Notes: generated from the sequence alone by a model not told the origin. Counted from the stretch's first letter, positions 43,835 to 54,872 are shown. The stretch is 64,000 nucleotides of DNA from JACCZH01 sp963729445 (GCA_963729445.1 CAVSNU010000003.1:1178001-1242000); one strand, 5' to 3'. Program-made: numbers and translations.

Positions 43835-43880
43835 CGGAGCAGCCCATTCTCGGATCGCGGTACGAAAGTGGGGAGACCTG

Positions 43881-44478
<598 letters not shown>

Positions 44479-44498
<20 letters not shown>

Positions 44499-45768
44499 AC
44501 ATATGCCGACGACAATGCCACCGGTCAATCAGGACAGGATACGGGCATATCTCAAAGCCTTTGCTGCGATCGGTTACAGCGCCTCTGGCGGCATGAGCCG
44601 CTTAGCGTTTTCGCGAGCAGACTTGCGCGCTCGTCAGCTTTTTGAACATCTGATGGATAATCTCGGACTGAAAACTCGAATTGATGCTGCCGGCAATGTC
44701 TTCGGTCGCCTGCCCGCCCAGGTAGATCATTCCTCCCCGCCGGTACTCGTCGGATCACACCTGGATACGGTGCCCGGAGGCGGACGGTTCGATGGGGCGA
44801 TCGGTGTTGTGGCTGGCTTAGAAGCGGCGGCCATCGTCCGTGAGCATTTCAATGCTCCGCGCTACCCGCTGGAGATCGTTTCGTTCGCATGCGAGGAGTC
44901 AAGCCGGTTTGGCCGTGGGACACTGGGCAGCGGGATTGTAGCCGGGACCTGGGAACCGGAGGACATTCTCTCCCTGAGTGACGCTCAAGGAAGGACCTTG
45001 AGTCACGTTCTCCAACGTGTTGGCATTGATCCAGCACAGCTTGGGCATGCCCGTCGCCTTCCAGGAGATTTCACCGCTTTCCTCGAATTGCACATCGAGC
45101 AAGGCCGTGTTCTCGAAGAGGAACGCTTTCGCATCGGGGTCGTTGAGACGATTGCCGCTCCTACCAGGTTCCGGCTGAATCTCACCGGCCAAGCCGATCA
45201 CTCCGGCGCCACCCCCATGAGTCTGCGGAAGGACGCTCTGGCCGGCGCCGCGGAGGTGATTCTAGCGATCGAGCGTAGCGCACAGGCTACACCTGGAGTG
45301 GTGGGCACGGTAGGCACGATGCGCGTTGATCCTGGCGCAATCAACGTGGTTCCTGGGCAGGTCGAGTTAGGGATAGACATTCGATCCACCGATAGTGACA
45401 GTAAGAGGCTGGCGGTGGAGCACATTCAACGCGAAATTGAACAGATCAGCGCGCGCCGAGATCTGTCGGCGTCCTTGCAGTTACTGACTGACGAAGAGCC
45501 CGTAACACTCGATCCTCGCGTTGTCAGCACTCTCGAACGCAGCGCCAAGGCGCGATCCATCCCATCCATGCGTATGCCCTCTGGTGGTGGACACGACACG
45601 ATGCACATGGCAAAGATCTGCCCGGCCGGAATGCTCATGGTGCCGAGCCGGGGCGGTATCAGTCACCATTCCGCCGAGTGGACGGCACTTGATGACATCG
45701 TGGTGGGGGTCCAGGTGCTTGTTGATGCAACTGTCTCCATTCTGATGGAGGGCGTAGCCGCGTCATAG
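44479..45768 (+). CDS. M20-family amidase (N-carbamoylase / allantoate hydrolase type)
   Basis: A 429-residue metalloenzyme overlapping PyrR by 20 bases; ATG 44488 or 44503 are other possible starts, as none has a clear ribosome site. Metal and catalytic motifs: LVGSHLDTVPGGGRFDGAIG, FACEESSRFG, ELHIEQGRVLEEE, GQADHSGATPMSLRKDALAG, SGGGHDTMHMA and GGISHHSAEW. The family includes L-N-carbamoyl-amino-acid hydrolase, beta-ureidopropionase and allantoate amidohydrolase, all releasing ammonia and usually CO2 from carbamoyl groups. Together with the omega-aminotransferase, beta-ureidopropionase activity is plausible. Confidence 0.9.
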
Positions 45769-46047
45769 CTCCAGACCGAACGGCATCATCACGCGGCTCC
45801 ACATCAGGAACTGCTTCCTCTTCCCACTCTTGATTCAGATTGGTTGCTTTCCCCTGCCAGGCGACGAGACACTAACAACCCGCGCCTCTTGTCCCCGATC
45901 GACAGGGTTGGTCCGTACGCTTGACGAATACGCATGTCGGTCATACGATGGAACGCGTCAGGCTGGAAATTGGAATACGAGCGCTGGAATTCTCTAAGGA
46001 GACGGCGTGGGTAAACGCCGTCTCCTCTCAGGGAAGCGGTATCCACT

Positions 46048-47207
46048 ATGCTCAGCCGACGCGCATTTCTAAGCATCGCCACAGGGACCTCCATCGCGAT
46101 CCCCCTCTCTGGCTGGATCACATTCCGATCGAACGACACCATCGGTCAAGCAGAGGACACCTGGGATGACGCGGCCATCCAACGGGCAATAGACGCTGCC
46201 GCCGAGAACTCGAATGCAGAGGTCCACTTACCGGCCGGCAACTACGTCATCCGCCAGACAATCAGGATCACGCACCCGGTGAGGCTGATTGGCGCCGGAG
46301 TTGATACAACCACGCTCGACGACCAGAGTGGCGTGCATGTCTTCGAAGTCTCCGACACCAGCGATGTCGAGATCAGCGGTCTCACGATTCGTGGCGCGCA
46401 CGAAATCTCAGACACCGGTTCGGCTGTACGAGCGCGTGACGTCACGAATCTGACGGTACGAGACTGTCGCTTCACCGATATTGCCGAGACGGGTGTGCGA
46501 CTGCAACGCGTGCACGGTGGATGGATCAGCGGCTGCGAGTTCAATACCATCGGGATGTCCGGGATTCGACTAGAGGACCCAGGCGAGGGCGCTAACGACG
46601 ACATCCGGATCCAGGGCAACACCTTCAGGAACATCGTGACTTCCCGCTCCGGCGGTCACTCCGCCATCCAGGCGCACCACCAGCTCCCGCCACGAGCGCA
46701 TCACCGTGGAGGAGAACGACATCGCCTCGCTGTACGTCGGCGTCGGCCTCGACGCCCTCGACCACAGCGTCGTCCGCAACAACCGCATCCTCGGCAACGG
46801 CGAGCGCGGCGAGGGCATCGCCTTCGCCGGCTCGACACAACCACATCGTTGGCAACCAGATCAACGGCTGTTACGCGGCCGGCATCCTGGAGTGGGGCGT
46901 GGCCTACCGCGGCAACGCCGACAACCTGATCGAGCACAACACCTGCTGGGACAACGGGCAGGGCATCGCCATCGTCTGCGGCGAGGCCGGGACGGTCATC
47001 GAGAATGTCACGATTGCCGAGAACCGCTGCTACTCCGAGTCGGCCGACCACCCCCAGAACTTCGGCATCCAGTCCTATATCAACGGGACTGTGGACTTTG
47101 TATGGATCAACGTCGCGATCGTGAACAACGATCTGCGCGGTAACGCGGTCGGGGCCATTAGCCTCGTCCCGCCAGCTGAAGCAAGGATCGAGGGCAACCT
47201 CACCTGA
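46048..47207 (+). pseudogene. Tat-exported beta-helix protein, copy with two frameshifts
   Basis: Starts at ATG 46048 with Tat signal SRRAFLSIATGTSIAIPLSG. The reading frame follows the paralogue at 36122-37375 until HSAIQAHHQ, then moves +1 (extra base near 46675-46690), reads EENDIASLYVGVGLDALDHS, and moves +1 again near 46832-46840 before YAAGILEWGVAYRGNADNLI and the shared end EARIEGNL. Removing one base at each site gives a full-length protein of about 385 residues. The downstream half is almost identical in DNA to the paralogue. Confidence 0.75.
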
Positions 47208-47472
47208 CGCCCCAGCACTCGTGCACCACGGTGCATTGGGAAAGGGAGCGCCGCACGACAACGACCGGCTGTATATGGCGCTCGTCGATGGCGACCGCGA
47301 CACCTTTAGCGTGGTCGCCACCTCACCCCATCAGTACTTGATCGTCTAGTACCAGAATAGTACCTTCGGCCCCTCCCACACCAGGACGTGTCCCGCATAC
47401 TGAATGCGATCGTGAGCCCTCTGCCTCGAGCTCATGTCATCGTCCACGTGGCATCCCGAAGGGAGAGGATTC

Positions 47473-48546
47473 TTGAACACGTCTGAGGCACCGTTGACGC
47501 TCGCACAGCTTGGGTGCGGCTACTGGGGGCCGAACCTGCTGCGCAATTTCGCGGGCCAGCCCGGCTGCCACGTGAAATGGGTCGCTGACCAGAGTCCGGC
47601 GCGGCGATCCTATGTCGAATCTCTCTATCCCACGACGCAGACGACGGACGACTGGGAGATCGCGGTCAGTGATCCCGAGGTAGACGCCGTTATTGTCGCC
47701 ACCCCTGCCTCGTCGCACTACGCGCTGACCAAGGCAGCGCTGCAGCGCGACAAGCACGTCTTTGTCGAGAAGCCGCTCGCCATGACCACCGCGGAAGCCG
47801 ACGAGCTGGTAGCCCTGGCCGCCGCTCGAAACCGGGTACTGATGGTGGGGCACACCTTTCTCTACAACGACGCCGTCCGCTACACCAAGGCGCTGCTCGA
47901 CGCCGGCGACCTTGGCGACGTCTATTACATGTATAGCCAGCGCCTGAACCTGGGTCAGGTGCGTACCGACGTCAACGCCTGGTGGAACCTGGCGCCACAC
48001 GACGTCAGCGTGTTCCTCTACTTTATGAACGGCGAGCAGCCGGTCAGTGTCGCAGCCCACGGCTTCGACTACATCCAGAGCGGCATCGCCGATGTTGTGT
48101 TTGCCACCCTCACCTGGAAGAGCGGCATCACCGCCAACGTGCAGGTGAGCTGGCTCGATCCCGGCAAGGTGCGCAAGATGACGCTCGTTGGCAGCCGCAA
48201 GATGGTTGTCTACGACGATATCGCCGACGACAAGATCGCCATCGTTGACAAAGGCATCGACCGCGTTCCGCGCGCTGGGGAGCGCATGGACTACGACGAC
48301 AAGGACGCCTCCAACTACCAGCTCCTGCACCGCTTCGGGGATATCGTCCTGCCGAGGATCGCGTTCCGCGAGCCGCTCAAGGTCGAGTCCGCCCACTTTG
48401 TCGAGTGTGTCCGGACCGGCGAGACGCCGCTAACCGGCCCGCAACACGGGCGTGACGTGGTCGCGATCCTGGAAGCCGGCCAGCGCTCCCTGGAACAAGG
48501 CGGCAAGGTCATCGAGGTGCGCGAGACGGCCGGAGCCCTCCGATGA
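47473..48546 (+). CDS. Gfo/Idh/MocA sugar dehydrogenase, WbpB-like
   Basis: A 357-residue protein. TTG 47473 has GGAGAGG 4-6 bases upstream; ATG 47434 would add 13 residues without a ribosome site. Nucleotide-binding LAQLGCGYWGPNLLRNF, then VDAVIVATPASSHYALTKAA, KHVFVEKPLAMTTAEADELV (EKP motif), MVGHTFLYNDAVRYTKALLD and HDVSVFLY. It overlaps the acetyltransferase gene by ATGA. In WbpB-D-E pathways this enzyme oxidises C3 of a UDP-sugar acid before transamination. Confidence 0.88.
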   Translation: MNTSEAPLTLAQLGCGYWGPNLLRNFAGQPGCHVKWVADQSPARRSYVESLYPTTQTTDDWEIAVSDPEVDAVIVATPASSHYALTKAALQRDKHVFVEKPLAMTTAEADELVALAAARNRVLMVGHTFLYNDAVRYTKALLDAGDLGDVYYMYSQRLNLGQVRTDVNAWWNLAPHDVSVFLYFMNGEQPVSVAAHGFDYIQSGIADVVFATLTWKSGITANVQVSWLDPGKVRKMTLVGSRKMVVYDDIADDKIAIVDKGIDRVPRAGERMDYDDKDASNYQLLHRFGDIVLPRIAFREPLKVESAHFVECVRTGETPLTGPQHGRDVVAILEAGQRSLEQGGKVIEVRETAGALR

Positions 48547-49160
48547 TCGCGAGCGCGCAGACGATCGTCTATCCCGGCGTTGAGTTTGCGGACGAACCGG
48601 ATCTCGGCCCATTCGTCATCATTGGGCACCCATCGCAATCGAGCGGACCTGATGGGGTGGCAACCCGCATCGGCGCCGGGGCGGTGATCCGCTCGCACAC
48701 CGTTATCTACTGCGGCAACACCATCGGTGATGGCTTTCGCACCGGCCACGGCGTAATGGTGCGCGAAGAGAACGAAATCGGCGACGACGTGAGTATCGGC
48801 ACCAACAGCATCGTCGAGCACCACGTCAAGATCGGCAACGGTGTCCGTCTACACTCGAACGTCTTCGTACCCGAGTACTCGGTGCTTGAAGACGACTGCT
48901 GGCTCGGTCCGAACGTGGTCGTCACCAATGCCAAATACCCGCGCTCGCCACGGGTCAAAGAGGAGCTGGCGGGAGCCTATATCGAGCGTGGCGCCAAGAT
49001 CGGTGCGAACGTCACCCTGCTCCCCGGAGTCCGGGTGGGGGCCAACTCGCTCATCGGCGCTGGCGCGGTGGTGACCAGAGATGTCCCGCCAGGCGCCGTC
49101 GTTGCCGGCAACCCTGCCGTCGTGATCAAGCAGCTCTCGGAATTACCGTACGACGAATAA
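48543..49160 (+). CDS. Left-handed beta-helix N-acetyltransferase, WbpD-like
   Basis: A 205-residue hexapeptide-repeat protein: GDGFRTGHGVMVREENEIGD, DVSIGTNSIVEHHVKIGNGV, LHSNVFVPEYSVLEDDCWLG, GARIGANVTLLPGV-type turns and the usual GAGAVVTRDVPPGAVVAGNP end. In the WbpD/WlbB group it acetylates the 3-amino group of the UDP-sugar made by the neighbouring aminotransferase, using acetyl-CoA. The substrate is inferred from gene order. Confidence 0.88.
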   Translation: MIASAQTIVYPGVEFADEPDLGPFVIIGHPSQSSGPDGVATRIGAGAVIRSHTVIYCGNTIGDGFRTGHGVMVREENEIGDDVSIGTNSIVEHHVKIGNGVRLHSNVFVPEYSVLEDDCWLGPNVVVTNAKYPRSPRVKEELAGAYIERGAKIGANVTLLPGVRVGANSLIGAGAVVTRDVPPGAVVAGNPAVVIKQLSELPYDE

Positions 49161-49203
49161 ATCTCGATCCAAGTTGGTCGTGCGAGAAGGGAACAAGACA
49201 TCC

Positions 49204-50334
49204 ATGGCGAACATTCCATTCGTAGATCTGAAAGCGCAGTACCGGAGCATCAAGGCCGAGATGGACGCGGCGATCGAGAACACGATTGCCAACACCGCGT
49301 TCATCGGCGGGTCGGAGATGAAGGCGTTCGAGGCGGAGTTCGCCGCCTACTGTGCCGACGGCAACGGCGGTCAGCCCGTGTACTGCGCATCCTGCGGTAA
49401 CGGCACCGACGCGATCTATCTGGCGCTCAAGGCGCTCGGCATCGGCGCGGGCGACGAAGTCATCACGGTCTCGCATACTTTCATCGCGACCGCGGAGATG
49501 ATCACCATGGCGGGGGCCAAACCCGTCTTCATCGACATCCGCGAAGACACGATGCTGATGGACCCCGACAAGATCGAAGCGGCCATCACGCCGAACACCA
49601 GGGCCATCATCCCGGTCCATCTCTACGGTCAGCTCTGTGAGATGGACCGCATCATGGAGATCGCCAACAAACACGGGCTCAAGGTTGTTGAGGACGCGGC
49701 ACAGTCGCATGGGGCGCGCTGGCAAGGCAAGCGCGCGGGCACGTTCGGGCACGCGGCCACGTTCAGCTTCTATCCCGGCAAGAACCTTGGCGCCTACGGT
49801 GACGGTGGCGCCGTGATCAGCACCGACGAGCAGGTCATCCACGCGGTGCGCATGATGGCCAACCACGGGCGTACCGATAAGTACCTGCACGAGTTCGAGG
49901 GCACCAGCAGCCGGCTCGACGGCCTCCAGGCAGCCGTCCTGCGAGTCAAGCTGCCGCACCTCGACACCTGGAACAAAGGCCGCCGCAAGGTCGCCGACCG
50001 CTACACCGAACTCTTGAGCGACGGCAGCGTCACGCTTTCCGCGGTTCACCCGGACGCGGAGCCGGTCTGGCACCTGTTCGTCATCCGCCTCGCCGACCGT
50101 GACGGTCTGCAGCAGCACCTCAAGGAGCAGGGCGTCTCGACAGGTGTTCACTACCCGGTGCCGCTGCACCTGCAACCGGCCTACGCTCACCTGGGCATAA
50201 GCCAGGGCAGCCTGCCGATCACCGAGAGAGTCGCCAGAGAAATCCTCAGCCTGCCGATGTACTCTGAGCTCACCGACGACCAGATTCAGCACGTTGTCGA
50301 GTCTGTGCGTTCGGGTATGAGGGTCGCCGTTTAG
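49204..50334 (+). CDS. DegT/DnrJ/EryC1 aminotransferase, WbpE-like
   Basis: A 376-residue PLP enzyme starting MANIPFVDLKAQYRSIKAEM at ATG 49204 (AAGGGAACAAG upstream). YCASCGNGTDAIYLALKALG, EVITVSHTFIATAEMITMAG, VVEDAAQSHGARW and FSFYPGKNLGAYGDGGA with the PLP-binding Lys mark the family. It would transaminate the 3-keto sugar produced by the Gfo/Idh enzyme. Together the three genes form a WbpB-D-E-like cassette for a 3-acetamido sugar of the surface glycan. Confidence 0.92.
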   Translation: MANIPFVDLKAQYRSIKAEMDAAIENTIANTAFIGGSEMKAFEAEFAAYCADGNGGQPVYCASCGNGTDAIYLALKALGIGAGDEVITVSHTFIATAEMITMAGAKPVFIDIREDTMLMDPDKIEAAITPNTRAIIPVHLYGQLCEMDRIMEIANKHGLKVVEDAAQSHGARWQGKRAGTFGHAATFSFYPGKNLGAYGDGGAVISTDEQVIHAVRMMANHGRTDKYLHEFEGTSSRLDGLQAAVLRVKLPHLDTWNKGRRKVADRYTELLSDGSVTLSAVHPDAEPVWHLFVIRLADRDGLQQHLKEQGVSTGVHYPVPLHLQPAYAHLGISQGSLPITERVAREILSLPMYSELTDDQIQHVVESVRSGMRVAV

Positions 50335-50374
50335 CACGAACGAGACTCCCGGCACCACCAGTAGTGATATGTAA

Positions 50375-50413
50375 AATGAGACAGGGAGGGCGGCTTGCCC
50401 TCCCTGTCTCATT
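50375..50413. terminator. Strong bidirectional terminator
   Basis: 17-bp perfect arms (AATGAGACAGGGAGGGC and its complement) around loop GGCTT, between the convergent aminotransferase and glycosyltransferase genes. Outer A/T pairs supply the T tract on either strand. Confidence 0.9.
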
Positions 50414-50493
50414 CTCTAATGTGGACGTCGCAGCGCAGGACAATCTTTCCGACAGTAGCATGTGCCTAGGGGTTGAGCGCCCCCGGTTACCCC

Positions 50494-51684
50494 CTACACC
50501 TGACCGGAAATACTGGCCCGGGCCCGGTCGTAGATCTCCATCATCTGACGATGGTTCTGCTCACCGGTGTACTTCGACTCGTAGGCGCAACGCGCGGCAG
50601 CGCCCATGCTGGCGAGCTCGGCGGGATGCTCCCACGCCCAGCGCACCTTCCGGAGCAGGTCATCCGGGTCGCCTGGCTCGAACAGCAGACCGGTGCGCCC
50701 ATCCTCGACGATCTCGGCCATGGCACCAAGCCGGGAGGCAATGACCGGCAGACCGCAGGCGTACGCCTCACCAATGGTGACCGGAAAATTCTCATAGAGG
50801 ATCGACGGGAAGATCAACGCGCGCGCCGACTTCATCTTCTCCAGCATCTCCGCCTCGTCCAGCCGACCACAATACTCCACGTCCGATGACACGGACGCGG
50901 CGTGCTGAACCTCGCTCTCAAGCGGGCCATCCCCGGCGATGTGCACCGGCGCTGGAGCCTGGCCGGTAGCCCAGGCTTGGAGCACGGTGTTCGCGCCCTT
51001 GTATGCGGCGAGCCGGCCGGCAAAGAGAAAGTAGTCGCCAGAAACCGTCTTCTGTCCGGGATCAGGGTCGATGAAGTTGGGCTTGACGGCGATCTTCGAC
51101 GGCGGCAGCCCTCCATCGATGAACTTCTGTCGTGAGAACTCGGTCAGCGCGATGAAGACATCTACATCCTTCTGCCACGTCCCGCGTAGCCGGTGGGCGG
51201 CAAGCATGGTGGCCGTCACCGCGGTTTGGACGCGCGAGTCCCGGTAGCAACCATGCTTGACGCCCGGCCAGGCGACAGCCTTGCCCAGGCAATCCTCGCA
51301 CGGAGCCCCGTCTCGGAAGAAGAGCGCATTGGGGCAGAGCAGTCGATAGTTGTGAAACGTCTGGACGACCCCTGCCCCCTCGGCTCGGGCCGCCTGGTAG
51401 GCGGCCGGGGAGATGAGCGGAAACGTGTTGTGGAAATGCACGATGTCCGGGCTGAAGCCACGGACGACTCGCCGGACGCGGTCAATACCAGCGCCGGACC
51501 AGACGGTGGAGGCCGCGAGCTTCGCAGACGCCAGGGGCGACCTTGCGCTCGAGATCGTCTCATTCGAGAACTCCAGGCGCTGAACCTCGTGCCCGTAGTG
51601 TTCCAACAGATCGGCCTCGGCCTCATAGACCACATCCTCGCCGCCGCGATACTGGTATCGATTATGGACGGTCAGAATCTTCAT
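50494..51684 (-). CDS. GT4-family glycosyltransferase
   Basis: A 396-residue GT-B enzyme; the ATG overlaps the stop of the upstream fragment as ATGA. N-terminal MKILTVHNRYQYRGGEDVVY, HFHNTFPLISPAAYQAARAE, and a Cys-rich loop around CPNALFFRDGAPCEDCLGKA. The C-terminal Glycos_transf_1 domain has FAGRLAAYKGANTVLQAW, GDGPLESEV and the donor site FPSILYENFPVTIGEAYACG. The donor and acceptor are unknown. Confidence 0.9.
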   Translation of the reverse strand: MKILTVHNRYQYRGGEDVVYEAEADLLEHYGHEVQRLEFSNETISSARSPLASAKLAASTVWSGAGIDRVRRVVRGFSPDIVHFHNTFPLISPAAYQAARAEGAGVVQTFHNYRLLCPNALFFRDGAPCEDCLGKAVAWPGVKHGCYRDSRVQTAVTATMLAAHRLRGTWQKDVDVFIALTEFSRQKFIDGGLPPSKIAVKPNFIDPDPGQKTVSGDYFLFAGRLAAYKGANTVLQAWATGQAPAPVHIAGDGPLESEVQHAASVSSDVEYCGRLDEAEMLEKMKSARALIFPSILYENFPVTIGEAYACGLPVIASRLGAMAEIVEDGRTGLLFEPGDPDDLLRKVRWAWEHPAELASMGAAARCAYESKYTGEQNHRQMMEIYDRARASISGQV

Positions 51685-52040
51685 GACGCTCGCCGCACAA
51701 TCTCGTCTACGCGTAGCCAGCCGAGTCCGCGCGCGCAAGCATTGACCGGAGCCGTGGATGGCTCGGTTTTGTGAAAATGGACGACGTCGGCGTTCGTCTG
51801 ACGCACCAGGTCACCAACGGTCCGGTGCGCATCGCGTGACCAGATTGTGGTGCCGGCCAGCGCGATCCGGTTCATTCCATCAATCCGGTCATTGCTCTCC
51901 GTATGCTCGAAGACCTCGTGCCCATTCCGGCGCAGGAGATCCCGCTCGGCGGCAAAAACGACGTCTTCACCGCCCAGTTGCTGGGCACGATTCTGGTAAA
52001 AGTTGTGGCAGACAAGCACTCGTGGGAGACGATCGTTCAT
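51681..52040 (-). pseudogene. Truncated N-terminal GT4 glycosyltransferase fragment
   Basis: 120 codons from ATG 52040 (AAGGTGG upstream) that match only the first 90-100 residues of the next gene product: VLVCHNFYQNRAQQLGGEDV, VFAAERDLLRRNGHEV, DVVHFHKTEPS. The donor-binding half is gone, and the end (ACARGLGWLRVDEIVRRAS) looks like junction sequence. The ATGA overlap with the intact gene suggests that translation of this remnant still drives its neighbour. Confidence 0.65.
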
Positions 52041-52089
52041 CGCGCCACCTTCAACGCACATGGACATTCCAGCCAGCCTTCAGAGGTTG

Positions 52090-53373
52090 TCAAGGCCGTT
52101 GGCCGATCCGCTGATCTCGACGTGTTCGATCGATGAAGGGTGAGCTAGCCTCAAACTGAGTGGGAGGCGCTTCCGCATCGGTGTGGCATCGGTACGTCAG
52201 GTTACGAACGCCCAGCGATGCTCCAACAAGCAGCGCCAGCGGTGCCATCGCAAAAATGTAAATCATGACGTTGTCGGTGATCATGGCGAGGGCCACGGCC
52301 AGCAGCGCAAGAAAGGCTGACAGGTGAACGCGTGCCTCCGCACCTTCCTGGCGATCGGCTCGTTGCCACGCCCGCCAGGTCGTCATCAGCAGCCACAGGT
52401 AACCCGCAGCCCAGAAACCTAACCCGATCAACCCGTAATCGTGGAGGATGCGCAGATAGTCGTTGTGTGGGTGAGCGAGCCCGGGGTACTGGTGAGCGAT
52501 CAGGATCTCCGATGATCCCGCGCCCTTGCCGATCAACCGCGACTCCTCCCATGAGGAGATCGTTTCATTCCACAACGTCACGCGACCCATCGCATTGATG
52601 GAAACCGGGCCGATGTGGAGCGACACATCCCCCTCAAAAAAGCGCGATCGTAACGACTCGATCTGGTAGATGGAACCGTAAAGCACCGCGCAGGCTACGA
52701 TCACGACCGCGACCATACGCCACCAGTCCCGCACCGACCGTCCGCGGAACTGGGCGATTGGATACAAGAGGATCCCCAGCACAAGGGCCGTACGTGAAAG
52801 GCTCAACCCAACCAGGCCAATAATGCCCGACGCAATCAGCAGACGCTTACGCGACCCATACCGCCACCCAGCCAAATTCCAGGCGGTCGCGATCAGAGCG
52901 AACAACGCAAAGCTGCGCGCGCCAACTCCGAATCCAAGCAGGGAATCGGTCACGTAATAACTGAGCACGAATAGGACCGACGCGACGCTGGTCGCCCAAT
53001 CGAGCATCTTTCCAATTGACGCTGTCATCGATGGCGTTCTCCGGCACTCGGTTGCCGTGAGTAGTATGAGGCCGAGAAACGCGATGATCACCAGAAGATT
53101 CTGCGCACCATTCATCGTGGGCGCAGACCAGAGGATTGCCGACGTAACTCCCCACACGATAAACAGACCGAAGATAAGCACCGGTGTCGTCAGATCGCGC
53201 GGCAACCGTGGGCGCAAACTCCAGTTCAACCAACTACTCGCGGCATACAACGCGGTCGCGAGACCAAGACCTGACACCGGCCCAAACGTCGTGGAGCGGA
53301 CCAGGTCAACCAGACCACACATCAGCACGACGGTGAGCAGAAGCGAGCGGGTCGTAGCAACGACGATCAACAA
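52090..53373 (-). CDS. O-antigen ligase/polymerase-like membrane protein
   Basis: A 427-codon frame with about ten hydrophobic helices and the Wzy/WaaL motif LAHPHNDYLRILHDYGLIGL in the large outer loop. The first helix appears to be in another frame: MEHLTVLSLLAVGVAAIVAG (from about 53488) reads into this frame after one extra base near 53365-53375. The full protein would be about 465 residues. It probably polymerises or ligates the glycan repeat at the outer face of the membrane. If the shift is real, the protein may start at TTG 53373 and lack its first helix. Confidence 0.75.
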   Translation of the reverse strand: MLIVVATTRSLLLTVVLMCGLVDLVRSTTFGPVSGLGLATALYAASSWLNWSLRPRLPRDLTTPVLIFGLFIVWGVTSAILWSAPTMNGAQNLLVIIAFLGLILLTATECRRTPSMTASIGKMLDWATSVASVLFVLSYYVTDSLLGFGVGARSFALFALIATAWNLAGWRYGSRKRLLIASGIIGLVGLSLSRTALVLGILLYPIAQFRGRSVRDWWRMVAVVIVACAVLYGSIYQIESLRSRFFEGDVSLHIGPVSINAMGRVTLWNETISSWEESRLIGKGAGSSEILIAHQYPGLAHPHNDYLRILHDYGLIGLGFWAAGYLWLLMTTWRAWQRADRQEGAEARVHLSAFLALLAVALAMITDNVMIYIFAMAPLALLVGASLGVRNLTYRCHTDAEAPPTQFEASSPFIDRTRRDQRIGQRP

Positions 53374-53527
53374 CGCCTACCGCGCCCATAGCAGCCACCG
53401 CGATAGCCGGCATCTGAGCCGCAACCGCTCCCGCCACGATCGCTGCCACGCCAACCGCCAGCAACGAGAGTACCGTGAGATGCTCCATGACAAATTGTCG
53501 TTGTAACACGCCCAACCTGGTACTCCG

Positions 53528-54856
53528 TTACCGATAGCTTGTCTGGCCGACGTTGTCGAACGTTCCGGTGGGCAGCACCTCTGCCCGCGACTCCGGCCCC
53601 GTCAGGTCGCCGATGAATGACACAATCTCGGCCGCCTGCGACTCGCGTGACAGACCTGCCGCGACATCCGGGCCCAGAGGAGCAATCTGCCCCACCGCCT
53701 GCTTGGTTGCTATCCATTCACGAAGCTGAACGACAATCTCGTCGGGATCTTCCGACACCAGACCTGCGTTCCGGTCTCGAATCAGCTCGGCTGCGACGTT
53801 CTCGCAGGGACCAACGGCCAGGATTGGCCGGCGCGCGCCAAGGTACTCGAAGAGCTTGCCGGTGAACACGCCACGCTCCGACCGGTCGGCCCACAACAGG
53901 AGCAGCAGGATGTCGGCCTCGCTCTGCATCCGCAGCGCGTCTGCGTAGGGCACCGGGCCATTGATCTGGACGTACTCACCGACTCCGGTCTGATGCACCA
54001 ATCGCCGGGCTTCGTCCAGATGCTGGCCGTGGAACACTACCTTCACACTCGTCGCCAGAGGTCCCAGGCGCTTCAACGCTTCGAAGAACGGGACCAGATT
54101 CTGTTTCCCGGGATAGATCCGGCCAGTGTAGGCGATCTGGATGGCGCCATCACGAAATGGGACGGAATCAGGAGGCGCGAAATCTTCCGGGTCAAACCCG
54201 TTGGTGACGACACGCACCGGCACGTCATACTTCGCTCGCAGGGTCTCTGCCAGCGGTTCCGAGACCGTCACGATCCCGGATGCGTCAGACAGCACGCGAC
54301 GTTCCAGCCGCTCCTCGATCTTCCTTCGCACCGCTGGATGGGCGTAGGTCTGGTTATCAACCCAGAGATCGCGGAGCTCGGCAACCCACGGAATCCCATG
54401 TTTGCGCGCCAGTGAGCGGGCAACCAGGAGCGCAGTAAAAGGCTTCGCACTGGCGTAGATGACGTCCGGGCGCCACTCTTCGATCAGTGCGTTACCGCAG
54501 GCTCGCGCGTAGGGATACCAGCCAATCTGTCCGTCAGGGAACGCCAGCGTTGATGCGCCAACTTTGCGCACACCCTTCAGAATCCGTTTCAAGCGTCCGG
54601 GACCGGCTGCCTGTGATGTCGCGTACCCGGAACCGTTCGAACGCGAACCGGGCTTCGCGGGGCTCACCCAACGGGTGTATGACACCTGTTCCTCTGGAAT
54701 CTCCAGACGCAATGATCCCGGCTGAGCTTGACCCGCAGCCGAAATCACGCGTACGTCGTGACCAGCCCGGTGCAGGTATTTCGCGATCTTCCCTGCACGG
54801 ACCGCGCCAATCTCGTTGAAGGGCGGGAAGAAGTAGGACACGAGCAGAATCCGCAT
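53528..54856 (-). CDS. GT4-family glycosyltransferase (WbuB-like)
   Basis: A 442-residue GT-B enzyme: MRILLVSYFFPPFNEIGAVR, AGKIAKYLHRAGHDVRVISA, DVIYASAKPFTALLVARSLA, IPWVAELRDLWVDN, SGIVTVSEPLAETL, QIAYTGRIYPGKQNLVPFFE and ERGVFTGKLFEYLGARRPIL. The pattern is that of WbuB/FnlB-like transferases acting on amino sugars. It is followed by genes for the polymerase and other transferases on the same strand. Confidence 0.9.
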   Translation of the reverse strand: MRILLVSYFFPPFNEIGAVRAGKIAKYLHRAGHDVRVISAAGQAQPGSLRLEIPEEQVSYTRWVSPAKPGSRSNGSGYATSQAAGPGRLKRILKGVRKVGASTLAFPDGQIGWYPYARACGNALIEEWRPDVIYASAKPFTALLVARSLARKHGIPWVAELRDLWVDNQTYAHPAVRRKIEERLERRVLSDASGIVTVSEPLAETLRAKYDVPVRVVTNGFDPEDFAPPDSVPFRDGAIQIAYTGRIYPGKQNLVPFFEALKRLGPLATSVKVVFHGQHLDEARRLVHQTGVGEYVQINGPVPYADALRMQSEADILLLLLWADRSERGVFTGKLFEYLGARRPILAVGPCENVAAELIRDRNAGLVSEDPDEIVVQLREWIATKQAVGQIAPLGPDVAAGLSRESQAAEIVSFIGDLTGPESRAEVLPTGTFDNVGQTSYR

Positions 54857-54872
54857 TACTGAACCGAGCCAC

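Noticed and set aside
43696..43880. PyrR-binding attenuator upstream of the PyrR-like gene
   Set aside because: No anti-antiterminator consensus hairpin or terminator with T tract is present in this short gap.
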